The notes beneath the pieces are model-generated. The model ran no database searches and was not told the DNA's origin. It saw only the letters and a program-made list of their open reading frames with translations. Of a DNA stretch of 64,000 nucleotides, positions 45,540-56,137 are shown in pieces (positions within the stretch are counted from its first letter, which is position 1; each line of letters begins with the position of its first letter). A program made the position numbers and the translations under genes. The DNA comes from Lineolata rhizophorae (lineage: Eukaryota; Ascomycota; Dothideomycetes; Lineolatales; Lineolataceae): the NCBI GenBank assembly GCA_010093515.1, contig MU001687.1, forward strand, positions 382,070 through 446,069, read 5' to 3'.

Positions 45540-48500
45540 ATGGCACAAGCATTCGGCATCCTGGGCTTTGTCGGCAAAGTCGCTCAGCTTTTGCGCTGAA
45601 TGTCAAGATTGCTTTCGGGCTCCGCGAGATAGCCAATACGTACCGCGATGCGGCAAGAACGTTTCAGGCTATAGCCTGCGAATGCACTACCTTACGTGCA
45701 GTTCTCGTCTAGATCTAGAGTTGGGCAGATCGTCATCCACGACATCCGAGGATGAAAACGTGCGCTTCAGTCCGCTACGCGAGGTGCTCAAGGCTCTCCT
45801 TCCGTGGGTGGAGGCTCTTTCAGTAGAAGTTGAACAAATCCTAACGAGGTCCAAGAGTTTGAGATCGTCAAGAATGAAGGAAATGCTGAGGTACATCTGG
45901 AATGAGGATTCCATGAAAGGCTTCCTGGACGAAGTTAGGTGGCAAGGTCAACATCTTCTTTGTTGCTCTCTGCAACAAACTTGTGTGCACGGGGTGAACG
46001 CTCAAAAATCAACACGGGATGCTGACTTTAGAACAGACCTGCCCAGAAATCCGACGCAGGGCTTACAAAACTAAGCACTGCGGCATCAACTCATTATTCT
46101 ATCTTGGGTAAGAGAGTCTTTACCTTTAGTGATACTGAATTTGTGTTCGATCACGATGTCGTCAATACTGTGGCCTATTGACGGGTTCTACACGCGGCGA
46201 GCAAGTCAATCTCCATGGGATTGCAAATCTCCGATCCTTCCTTCCACGCAGAGCTGAGCTACCGAGCCTTGGCCAAAACACTGAAGGAACAACGCTAGAC
46301 AAAAAGGACTCTCAAGTAGACGAAGACTCGAACGTTATCACAGAAAGTCTTTCACATGCCATGGTCGAAGAACAGAAGCCGCAATCAGCATCCCAGGTAC
46401 TAGGTCATATTACTTCTCGAGATATGATTATCAGTTCCTTCAAAAAAGGATTCTGGCATCTATGGCGATGATTCCGGCGGTAATTCTGACTCCATAGAAG
46501 ACCTAGAATTCCATGTTGGTAGACGTCTCGCGCCCGAAGCCAAATCAGCTTTCAATGGAGGCAACTATCAAAGGTCATTCAGCTTCAACAGCCAGCTAAG
46601 AGCATGCTCAGGGCTCTCAGGTGTTGGGTGGTTTTGAAATCCGGATGATCTCGTATCTGTCTTCGCAAGCTTCGGCCATCTTTGCGGCTAGCCACCGGCA
46701 GGAATCTTTGCAGCTTCTAGAGTCTGAGCTTGACCGAGCCGAGAAATTACCAAAACCTCGCGGCCCGATCTCTATATCCAGTTTACTTCTTGATATCTAC
46801 AGCAAAGGGAGCCGGCTGTTCAAAAGAGGCAAGTTCGCCGAAGCAAGCCTTTTTCTCAAAGTTATATGCTTGAAGTCCGAGAAACACGGCCTCTCTGACT
46901 TTGGAGACGTCAGCCTTGGCGAAGTCCGCCTAAAGCTTGCACAGGCATACTTTCGGCGGCAAATGAGGACCGATGAAGACATCCTCTCTCTTATAGATCC
47001 AAATCACGAGCGGGACTATCTGCTAGCCTATGTCTTGGATGAACAAAACAGACTGGAAGATGCACAGCAACTTTTCTGGAAGGTAGCAAAAGAAAAGCGA
47101 CGATTATTCGGGGCAGTTGATGGTCGTCGCTACAACGCAAGTTATCTCCTTATCTCCATCCTGATAAAGAAAGGAGATATTGTGTCCGCCGAAGTTCTCG
47201 CAACAACTCTTCTAGAGGCATATCCACTTAACCCGAGTGTCCGAGTGCGAAGCTGTCTATAGGGTTCGGATGTGGCTGTGGTACCCTCAGGCATTTACGA
47301 ATGGGATCAGCGATACGGTCAAAGAATACGACATACATCCTCTGAGGACTCCCGTTGCGATTACTCTTTCAATGACCTGGATGATTCGAAATTTGTTGTT
47401 TTGGCAATACGGTCTATTCCGCAAAATTCACCTGAACAATAAAACATCAGTCCACCAGGTCATCGAATGACTCCGCCGAGCCGTTGAATAATTCTGTGAA
47501 ATCATTGGAAGGTTAGCCAAATCATCGAACGGTTCCGTCATGAACCTCATGCGATCTGCTGTTTCAATGTTCCAGTAGGCATTATAATCTAGGAAGAACC
47601 TTCTAGTCCAATTTCTACTAGAAAGGACAGATTCTGATATCGCAAGCTGAGGTTTGCGACGCCCTTACATTTCGCATCATGCTCTAAGGTGCCAGCAACG
47701 CTGGCGGACCACGGTGCGGACAACGTTCGTGTTTATGGGGTGTCCCCACTGACTTCTACAATCTATCGGGTGGGACACAATCGTTCTGACAAAGGGCCGT
47801 CCAATCTTGTGGAATGGATGCTAGAAAACAGCGCAGACCCTTTTGCCGACGCCACCTAATGCTGGAGCGAACTCGTCAAAACTAGGTCTGTAGATGTGAG
47901 TCTGGTCCCGCAATGCCATTCGATATCTAACCTAGACCGCGCACTCATGTTCGCGGCAAAAGATGGTCCGCTTTGGTTAGCCGTGAGATCAAATGATGAA
48001 GAGACTGCACTCCTATCTTAATAACATTGGAGTTCCAACGGTCTCGCCACTTGCTCTAGCTGTGTGGCGTGGACAAACGAGTATTGTCAACATGCTACTC
48101 GAGTGTGAAGTAGCTGTTGACTGCTGGCGTGGAGGTCTGACCGAAAATGCTGAAAGAAGCTCATGCCGCAGGGCCCTGGATGAGACGATTTCGCTGATTG
48201 CTCACGCGGCAAAGCAAAACCGAGCGGAGATTGAAGTTGTTACTAGACCACAATGCGGACGTTGAGATCGAACTGCCACTTCTTGAAGTTATGCAAGCGA
48301 AATCGGAGGAGATCGTAGGTCTGCTCCTAGTTGCCGGGGCAAGGACGGCGAAAAACTCGCATGTCTCGCTGCTTTGCCGTGCAGTGCAGGGCAACAGTGC
48401 GAATATCGTAAGGATGAGGCTAGATCACAGCGCTGATGTCAACCTGAAGTATCGGCTTCATGACGCAGTGTCTGTCGAATCCGGACATATTACAATACTG

Positions 48501-48554
48501 CCCCTAAAGGCGGGAGCAGATGCCAATAAGAAGCGCACAGGCACGACCCGTTAA
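45540..48554 (+). pseudogene. decayed TPR/ankyrin-repeat protein gene (NLR-like architecture)
   Basis: This region carries pieces of one large protein in order but in several frames, with stops between them. The N-terminal piece (45540-45713) reads MAQAFGILGFVGKVAQLLR and then REIANTYRDAARTFQAI, resembling the helical N-terminal domains of fungal STAND/ankyrin proteins. 45714-46000 continues with a helical segment (LREVLKALLPWVEAL). 46621-47262 is one long frame with TPR-like helices (SRLFKRGKFAEASLFLKV and LEDAQQLFWKVAKEKRRLFG). 47990-48554 has ankyrin-like units (LALAVWRGQTSIVNMLLE and LLKLLLDHNADVE, LPLKAGADANKK). No NACHT or kinase core was recognised. The domains are real; the reading as a dead gene rests on the frame changes, which have no fitting splice sites. 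A live multi-exon gene is less likely. Sequencing error cannot be excluded. Confidence 0.6.
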
Positions 48555-49253
48555 AATATGCTTATAGCCAAAAACTTGAAAGTCTAGCTAGGGTTCTAAA
48601 GCAGAATGGTGGCAGTAGCAGTAGATCTCTAATATAACGACAGGGCTATACGTACTGTCAACACACCAACTTCATATTACTCACTTGGCACTGCGGTTCT
48701 AGAAAGGGTAGAAAACTTCGGCGACCGAACGCCGATTCAGAAATTGTCTTTTCATTGCGCCGCCATTGACTGACCACCGCCGGGCAACGAGTATGCGCCT
48801 CTGTAGTGACTATTTCTTGTCTGGAAAATCCCACTACCGCCTCTTCGAAAACGGCGCTTCTCCGGGCACGAGAAGCAACGTTGAGAGAAAACTTGAAGAA
48901 ATAAAAGTACACAAGACAGTCAAACCCCTCTTCCTCGGCACTTTGAGAACATTCGCCATACGCACGACCGTGACGCCGAACCCCAATGATGGTTCATTCA
49001 GTTTCGCTCATTCTCAAATCTTATTTGCAGACAGGGGCGAACATTTTGTGCACGGGACTGGCTGAGCCATAGATCCATAGCATCAATGCTGCCACCATAC
49101 CCGAATTTCCACCCGTATCGAACCAGCCGTAACAGAGAGTCCAAGACCTAAATCCCATGCCCTGAATTGCTCCCATCTCCATCGCATTATAAAGAACCCA
49201 GCTTATTGCTAAGATCCATCCTGGTTTCCACTCAACAAGCCTGCCTGCCGCAA
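48555..49253. other. convergent intergenic region
   Basis: About 700 nt between the ankyrin relic and the 3' end of NAB2 (-). No gene is recognised. Confidence 0.5.
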
Positions 49254-50928
49254 CTAGGATGTATCTTCGGCCACGTCCCCCGCCATACTCTCTGGTTTAG
49301 TCGACTCCTCTGCGCTGAGGCCGCTGCCTGGCAAAATAAGTTCTTCCTCGGCCGTCTCATCCACAAACTTGCGCTCGCTAACGTGCTCCCTCTCCTTCCC
49401 TCCGTTCTCGCCGTCTTTATTCTGGCCCGACGCCGTCCACACCTTGTCCTCGAACTTGCCCCGCTTCTGGCCCTCGGCATGCTTGTGCGGGCAGAACGCG
49501 TTGAGGCAGGGGTTGTATTTGCACTTGATCTGGGAGTGAGCGAACTTGCAGCCAGGCTCGGTGCAGTCGCCGCCATTGCGGCATGGCGGCATATTCGGGT
49601 GGCGAAAGGTACAATTCCGGTTCGTGCAGTTGGGCCAGTACTTGCAGTCCGTCTCCGCGTTGTGCGCCGAGCGCTTGGACGGCGACGGGTGGCTGCCTGT
49701 GCATTTGCGGTTCATGCACGCCGCGCCAAAGGAGCACGTGTCAGAGACATCGATGGCGATGCCCGGGGGTGCCGCTGGCGACTGGTGCGCAAACGCGCAG
49801 TCTGGCTTCGTGCACGATAGATTGAAGCGGCACACCGTCTCGGACTTGTCCTTTGTCCCTTCGATGTCCATCATAGATCCGGTCGTGTCAGCGCCGGCCG
49901 ACTTATCCGGCTCGGTGTCCATAGCATCGCCGCCATCCTGTTGCTTGCTGCGGTGGCTCTGGTTCGGCTGCTTCTCGACGCGATCAAAGAGAGATCGGCC
50001 CTGGCCGCCGCCGCGTTGGTTGGGTTGGTTGCCCATGCCGTGTCCGTTGGGGAAGTTCGGGTTGACATGCGGTGCAGCGTTACCAAACATCTGGGCGAAA
50101 AAGCTAGCCTGCTCTTCGTACATATGGAGCAACGCGTACTGCTGTTCCGGGGTCATGGTCATGAACATGGCATTCGGGTTCGGGCCGGGCTGGCCAGGCA
50201 TGGGTCCCATTCCCGGCGGCATCTGCTGCGGCATTCCTCGCCCCATGTTGTTCGCCATGCGATTCATCATCTGATTTCGAGGCCCCTTTGGCGGGTCGCG
50301 GTTGGCATGGGAGTTGATACGGCCGTTACCCTGGCCGGAGCCGCGAACTCGGTGGAGGGCGGCGTCGCCAGAGCGTTCCATAGCGCGGTTGAGCTGACCC
50401 AGCATGCGCTTGTCGCGGGGATTTGGCGCGCTGCCGTTGCGCATCGCCTTAGGGCCGGTGGGTCTACACAAGCTTATGTCAGAGATACGTAGTAATATAA
50501 ATCGATCCGGGCAAAAGCACTTACATGTTGGTCGCCGCTTCTCCACCTCCGGGCGCGTCGCCCATTTCCGCATCTTGCCCTCCTTCCGCAGCCGGTTGCT
50601 CATCTGGCTCGCCCTGCGCTGGCTGCTCTACAGGCGCGGGTTCAGGCTCCCCCTTCATCTGCCTACTTAGCGTGTCGACCTGCTCGAAAAGCCAGCGCGA
50701 AAACTCGATCGTACTACTATCTTCGGGGCCGAGATTCAGGAGGTCGTTTGCTAGTTCCGACGCGATCTGCTCTTGCGTTTTACGGTTGACGAGCATCAGA
50801 ACGATGTACTCGCTCAGATCTGAGTCGTCCTGCTCGCCCGAACTCCAGCCCACCTCGACCAGCTTAGGCTGCACCGCGCTCTGCAACGCCGCGGCGAGGG
50901 GCGTGCCGGCCGCGAGTTCGACCGCCAT
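49254..50928 (-). CDS. NAB2: nuclear polyadenylated RNA-binding protein Nab2
   Basis: Exons 50928..50525 and 50463..49254, 537 aa (yeast Nab2 is 525). It binds poly(A), limits tail length and couples mRNA 3'-end processing to export. The N-terminal PWI-like domain covers about residues 1-100 (LVEVGWSSGEQDDSDLSEYIVLM in part, then FSRWLFEQVDTL). The linker is Met/Pro/Gly/Asn-rich. Five CCCH zinc fingers sit near the C-terminus: CRFNLSCTKPDCAFAH, CSFGAACMNRKCTGSH, CKYWPNCTNRNCTFRH, CRNGGDCTEPGCKFAH and CKYNPCLNAFCPHKH. Yeast has seven, other fungi fewer. No RGG block is seen. The 61-nt intron (50524-50464) has a GTAAGT donor and joins AT to A. The next gene is head-to-head with it and also acts on mRNA. 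Confidence 0.93.
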
Positions 50929-51301
50929 GGGGAGCGAAAGTGGAAGTGAAGATGGCAAATGTACGGTGGAGAGGTCTGCTATTGAATGCGCAGAGAGTAG
51001 GGTTGGAAAGCAGAGGGGCGACGGTGGCCTCCGGCGATGGAACGGTCGGAAGGTAAAAGAGAAGGTGGTGGGATAAGGTAAAGGGACCAAGCGCTAAGAC
51101 GCGCTGCCGTCGGGTATGTGGATCGGCGGACGCCTAGGAGCGCGCAAAGATGTCTGGGCAGTTGTGTCGCAGAGGATGGAGACAAGGGAGAACAATGGAC
51201 GTGGAAAATGTTGGTGGTGTAGCAGTCTTGGGAAGGAGCCGGCGGCGAACCAAGGCCGACGTGCTAGTAAGGCAATGGCGTAGGTAGGAGGGCGATCCAG
51301 G

Positions 51302-51307
51302 CACGTG
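51302..51307. promoter_or_regulatory. CACGTG element, NAB2 side of the divergent promoter
   Basis: CACGTGAC occurs about 375 nt before the NAB2 ATG. It is the first of two copies in this promoter region. Confidence 0.35.
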
Positions 51308-51578
51308 ACCCGGTTTTACCCCAGATCCGTCAGCAGTTTGCGTGAACGTTATGAAAGCTGTGTCTCGTGATGGAGAACAACACGTATGGAATTGTTGATC
51401 GCGTATTTCAAAAGTACTTCTAATAGATTCAATCTTTTCGTTAGGCATTTTATTGCTACAGCTGGATAGTTTCTAAGCACCTTTGTGGAGATTTTCTGCG
51501 AATTTTCGCCCGTCGCAAACCGTCGACTTTTGGTTGTCGCGCGCGCCAGGCAGTCGCTCCGGAAACAGTTTGGCGCAC

Positions 51579-51584
51579 CACGTG
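51579..51584. promoter_or_regulatory. CACGTG element, SR-protein side of the divergent promoter
   Basis: CACGTGAC occurs about 185 nt before the SR-protein ATG, the same spacing as in the DpaL-like and eL19 genes. Confidence 0.4.
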
Positions 51585-51766
51585 ACTCGCGAAGTATTTC
51601 TTTTCGCTCCGCGCCTCGCCGCAACCGTTCTCGCGCTTCTTCCTTCCACAAACTCTCGTCGCCGTGACACCTTGTCTCGTTGCGGCCTTTTTCTTCCTTT
51701 TGAGGGCCACATTTCAACCCTTCTTTTCTTCTTGCACTTGGCCGTTACTGTGATTTTCCAGGCGCC

Positions 51767-52693
51767 ATGTCTCGCGGGGGAACCACCCTCTACGTCACCG
51801 GCTTCGGCCACGGGACGCGCGCCCGCGACCTGGCCTACGAGTTCGAGCGGTATGTCCTCAACGCGTCGTAAAACCGAGCCGAATCCATCGCTCCTCGTCT
51901 TCCTGCCCGTCATCCTTTAGGATGTATTCTTCTCTGCATTTGTTCCCGCGCGTGCCCGTCGTCGAACGAACCTACATGAGCTGCCTTCGCTCGCGGCGCG
52001 CCTGTCCTCTTGTTCTCTGTACCTACATGTTATCCGCCTGTCTGCATCTTCCATCGCTGTCGACGCCATCTGCCGACCGGTCCCTTCGCACGCATCGTCC
52101 GTACAATGCCAGTCTCGGCCGATTCTAATGCCCTCTCGAAGGTACGGACGCCTTGTCCGCTGTGATATTCCTGCGCCCCGCTCGGCGACGAGCCGTCTGT
52201 AAGTACCTCTCTGCACCTTCAGCCGCGAGTGTTCGGATATCTCACCGAAGAATTACTATTTAAGGTTTGCCTTTGTCGAGTATGAGAGCCGCCGCGATGC
52301 CGATGATGCGTACTATGAGATGCACAACAAGCGCATCGGCCGCGATGATGTGTTGAAAATCGAGGTAAGTGTTTCGTCAACATATCGTACGCACCGACTA
52401 ACGGCTTGCTCCAGTGGGCCCGCACACCTCCGTCGGCCTCGTGGCGCTTCGATTCCGGCCGTGAGCGTGCCCGTCGTGACCGCGACCGTTCCCCGCGTCG
52501 TCGTAGCCTCACCCCGCCTCGCCGTCGTGGCGATTACTCTCCTCGCAAGGATGACCGCCGTGAGCGCGACTACGACCGCCGCGATCGCGACCGCACTCGT
52601 AGCCCGGACGATCGTGACCGCGACATGAAGGATCGCGATAGGAGCGAGGACGATCGTGATGATCGCGCTAATGGCGATGAGAGGAAAGGTTAG
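51767..52693 (+). CDS. SR-type RRM splicing factor
   Basis: Four exons, join(51767..51849,52142..52198,52265..52364,52415..52693), 172 aa. Residues about 7-80 form one RRM. RNP2 is TLYVTGFG and RNP1 is LFAFVEYE, with the usual RDADDAYYEMHNKRIG loop. After residue about 95 the protein is an Arg/Ser/Asp-rich tail (RRDRDRSPRRRSLTPPRRR, then a run of RD and DR dipeptides), the classic SR signature, though RD outnumbers RS. SR proteins bind exonic enhancers and recruit the spliceosome; the nearest fungal relatives are small single-RRM factors like fission yeast Srp1. The first intron is long (292 nt, GTATGT) and splits the RRM, a common place for regulated splicing. Other donors are GTAAGT. The phases (2, 2, 0) are consistent. 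Confidence 0.9.
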
Positions 52694-54855
52694 CTATGGC
52701 GGGCCCAGTTCCGCGATTCATGCCTTTTGCTAATACAGTAGAATCTGAATAGTGGAATCACCCCCTCCCGCACATGATGAGCTCGACACGGCTGAGTAAA
52801 TTTGCTTCGTGTCGTGGTCTCCCGAGGGAGTTGCAGAGCTATTTCTTATTCTTCACCATGACATCCCCCTCCTACCCGCGCTTCCGAATGCGCAAGTTTG
52901 TAAATGGGGGTGTGGTAGTGGTTTCTCCACTCTGCATTCTCGACTCTTTGGGGTTTTTCTTTTGCTATGGGGGTTGTGGCCTTGTTTCCCAAAAGCAGGA
53001 TTCTCGGAGTTACGGCTTCATCCTGCTTTGTCTCTTTCCTGGCAAACTTTTCTCTTCAAACTCTTCACTTCCATTGCGTGCACGTCACTCTTTTCGAGAC
53101 GGCCCTGAAAAGTTGATCACTGTAGCAGTTCGGCCTCATCGAACAAATACGGGCGGCGAGTTTCGGACCTGAGTCCTCTCCTTCTTTCAATAGCTTGTCG
53201 GACGACGATCATCGTGGTTGCTGACTCGTCAACCCCCTCGTCGACGACGCATCGGTTTCTCCGGTCGGCTCCCTCGATTTTTCAACCTCTTCTGCCTACC
53301 CAACTGTCCGACCCCTTACCATAGTTTTAACCATCGAACCGAATCGCGTTCGCCTACGTCATCGTCGTGTGCCCTCGTCGGTGAATTGCCTACGGCCCCT
53401 ACGCGCGTAGAACAGATGAAAATGTTGGTGGGGACTGCCAGGGGTTTGAAGAGTGATTGTGGAAGGTATGGTCTTAACAATAGAAAGCTTTCAGGTAGGA
53501 ATCAAAAATGGTGCCTTTGTCTCTTTTTTCATTTATCTTATAGGTCACATTGGCTCTTATGCGAGTCCGGTTGGTGAAATGTTGCTGGGTGGCTGTTCCA
53601 CGGAACGCATGCGATTGAATCGTCCGGATATGTGATGTATTTCACATATTGAGTAGTGCTGGATCAAAGAGCATAAAACATGACATCCATGTCATCCATA
53701 TTTAGCCCAAGCGGCCACCGCGCGCGCTTCGATCCAGCTTCAGAGGGACAAGAAAAGGCGTATAAGAGCGCTTAACGGAGCGATGCGATTGGCCCGGAGA
53801 CCATTGCGCAAGGCGGGAGGCTAGACCGTTACAAGGCCATGGGCCAGGGCCTAGGCCGAGTCTGGCCACGGCGGCCTTGGGCTGAGTTTGAGGTCGGCGG
53901 GGCTAAAAAAATGGCGCGGGCAAGACGCGTATGTAAGTTACTCGGAGGCTGCTACTGGCGGGCGTCGGGTGGGCTATATTTGGCTGATTGGCTAGATCGC
54001 ACGATGGATAACTGTTGGACAGGATACGGATAGCATACCTAGACACTTAGGCAGCATGGGGAGAGGCTTATCAGGGAGCTTTCGCGCTCTTTTTGATGTA
54101 TTAAGAAAAAGCTTCTTTTGTCCTTGCTTCACTCGGCTGCAAGGCTTACTTCAAGCGCACCTCAGGCATATTATCGTCGCGTCGCGGGTGCTAGGTACTG
54201 CTGAGATCCTCTGAACCCTGCCAGCAGTTGTCGAACGGTGTACTTGTTAGAGGGGGAGAACGGGACCGGTCCGTCACGAGCAAAGAAAGCAGAATCCTAC
54301 CGTCCTGCGTAGCGATCCGTCCGATCTGTAATACATGCCGCCCCGCCTACCTAGTTTAGGCGTTTGACGCGGTCCCCCGAGACGAGACCCCGCCGTCGGC
54401 GCCGCCGCCGCCCGAAGCCGCCCGCCCCCCCGGCTGCAGGCATTTTCGAGTCCGTCTCGTCTCTAGGTCGCAACCTAGTACGTACCCGCCACAACCTGCC
54501 TGACTGGTTGGGATGATCTAGTCCTTCCGTCGTCGTCGTTCGTCGCCTCGTTCCTCATCTGCTCACTTACATACCGCTTGCTCCCACCCGGCCAACCTAC
54601 ATCAATCCGCAGGTACCTGGCAGTCTTTTGCTTTACCTATTCCTCGCCGCCGCCGCCACGGCCCGCCACTCGCCCAAACCAGCGTCGAAAACCACTCAGC
54701 GCCCACCCAGTACCCATCTAAAGTCCCTACCTGCCTACCTGCAATCGGCGCGAGATCCAACCTTGCCAGCGACAAAGAGCCCGGAGAATACCCGGAACAC
54801 ACCAGGCCAAGGCGCAGGGTAGAAATTCGTTCTTTTGGAAGGCGAGGCTACTACC
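52694..54855. other. intergenic region before NCS1
   Basis: 2.2 kb with the SR-gene 3' UTR at the left and a long pyrimidine-rich NCS1 leader at the right (about 54500-54820). Two adjacent inverted repeats lie at 53628-53695. Open frames of 60-130 codons have no family resemblance. Confidence 0.45.
53628..53695. repeat. two adjacent short inverted repeats
   Basis: ATATGTGA (53628-53635) pairs with TCACATAT (53642-53649) across a 6-nt loop. ATGACAT (53680-53686) pairs with ATGTCAT (53689-53695) across 2 nt. Both arms match perfectly. They could be protein-binding dyads or transcript hairpins; no element is identified. Confidence 0.5.
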
Positions 54856-56137
54856 ATGGGGAAATCGTGAGTGTCTCCCCCGCCTAATCACCTATCTCTC
54901 TCCGCCTTTTCGCCTTACTGCTGCGCGCCATAGGTGGATCCGTGTCGTGTTTGTCCCCGCTGGACAAGTGGACGTCACTGCCTGCTGCTGCCATCATTGC
55001 GCCGCGCCGGCGCACGTGCCCGCGCCGTCCATAGGAAATGGGCGGGGAGTTGGCGAGGACGGGGTGCGTGGGTTGCTGTGGTGAGGAAGAGAGAGATGTG
55101 GAGGGGTGTGCTGGGGAGGTGTGCGATGAACGGGGGTGTGCGGGGGAGAAGTGTGACGGTTGTCTGGGTGGTGATGCGCAGCAAATGAGGGGAAAGAACG
55201 ACGACGGAGATGCGGCGGCACATGTAGCAGTGGCGACGGCGGCGCAAGGGGACGTGGCAGCAGCGGCGGGAGTGAGAGCAGGAGTGGGAGCGTCGGCGGG
55301 AGCAGGGCAGCTGTCGCCGCCAAAGGTGCGACGCTGGGAACTGAAGGACTGAGCTGACGGTTTTGTTTGACTTTGGGGGCGGGGATAGGCAGAGCAAGCT
55401 GAGCCCGCAGGAGCTGAGCGATTTGCAAAAGGCGACGCATTTCGATAAGAAGGAGCTACAGCAGTGGTACAAGGGTGAGTTGATTTCTTCCCCGGCTGGG
55501 GGCATTTGGGCGGGGGGGAGGTCGATTGGCAAACGGGCGAGACTAATCCATAAAAAAAAATTCCGAATCGCGCGCACAGGCTTCCTAAAAGACTGCCCGT
55601 CGGGTATGCTCACCAAGGAGGAGTTTCAGAAGATCTACAAGCAATTCTTCCCGTTCGGGGACCCGTCGTCGTTCGCCAACTACGTCTTCAACGTCTTCGA
55701 CGCGGACAAGAGTGGCAGCATCGACTTCAAGGAGTTCATCTGCGCGCTGAGCGTCACGTCGCGCGGAAAGGTGGAAGACAAGCTCGACTGGGCCTTCCAG
55801 CTGTACGACATCGACGGCGACGGTAAGATCACCTACTGGGAGATGCTGGCGATCGTTGAGGCAATATACAAAATGGTACGCTTGTCTTTTGCCCTTTTTG
55901 TTTCCTTCCTGGGTAGTTCTAATGTGTGGGCCTTGAGTGTGTGTATGTGTGGCGCAGGTTGGCTCCATGGTCAAGCTACCAGAGGACGAGAACACGCCTG
56001 AAAAGCGCGTCTTAAAGATCTTCAGGATGATGGACAAGGACAAAAATGGCAGCCTCGACATGGCTGAGTTCAAGGAAGGGTCCCAGCAGGATGAGACCAT
56101 TGTGTCAGCACTGGCGCTGTATGATGGCTTGGTGTAG
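54856..56137 (+). CDS. NCS1: neuronal calcium sensor NCS-1 / frequenin
   Basis: Four exons, join(54856..54866,55389..55474,55580..55875,55958..56137), 190 aa, exactly the frequenin length. It starts MGKSQSKLSP, with Gly2 for N-myristoylation. Four EF-hands follow. EF1 is degenerate ([11 protein letters not shown]). EF2 ([13 protein letters not shown]), EF3 ([13 protein letters not shown]) and EF4 ([13 protein letters not shown]) keep the calcium ligands. NCS-1 works at membranes, activates phosphatidylinositol 4-kinase, and in fungi affects growth, calcium tolerance and stress. The first coding exon has only 11 nt, followed by a 522-nt intron, much longer than any other coding intron in this window and very GC-rich; the rest are GTGAGT and GTACGC introns of 82-105 nt. 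The frame joins at MGK-S-QSKLS and is fixed by conservation. Confidence 0.96.

Larger units (their letters stand above)
50929..51766. other. divergent promoter of NAB2 and the SR-protein gene
   Basis: 838 nt between divergent start codons, with two CACGTGAC elements at 51302 and 51579. Overlapping open frames on both strands here are promoter and leader sequence, not genes. Confidence 0.5.

Noticed and set aside
49546-50274. 242-codon plus-strand frame
   Set aside because: It is antisense to the Nab2 coding exon, whose protein is fixed by five zinc fingers.
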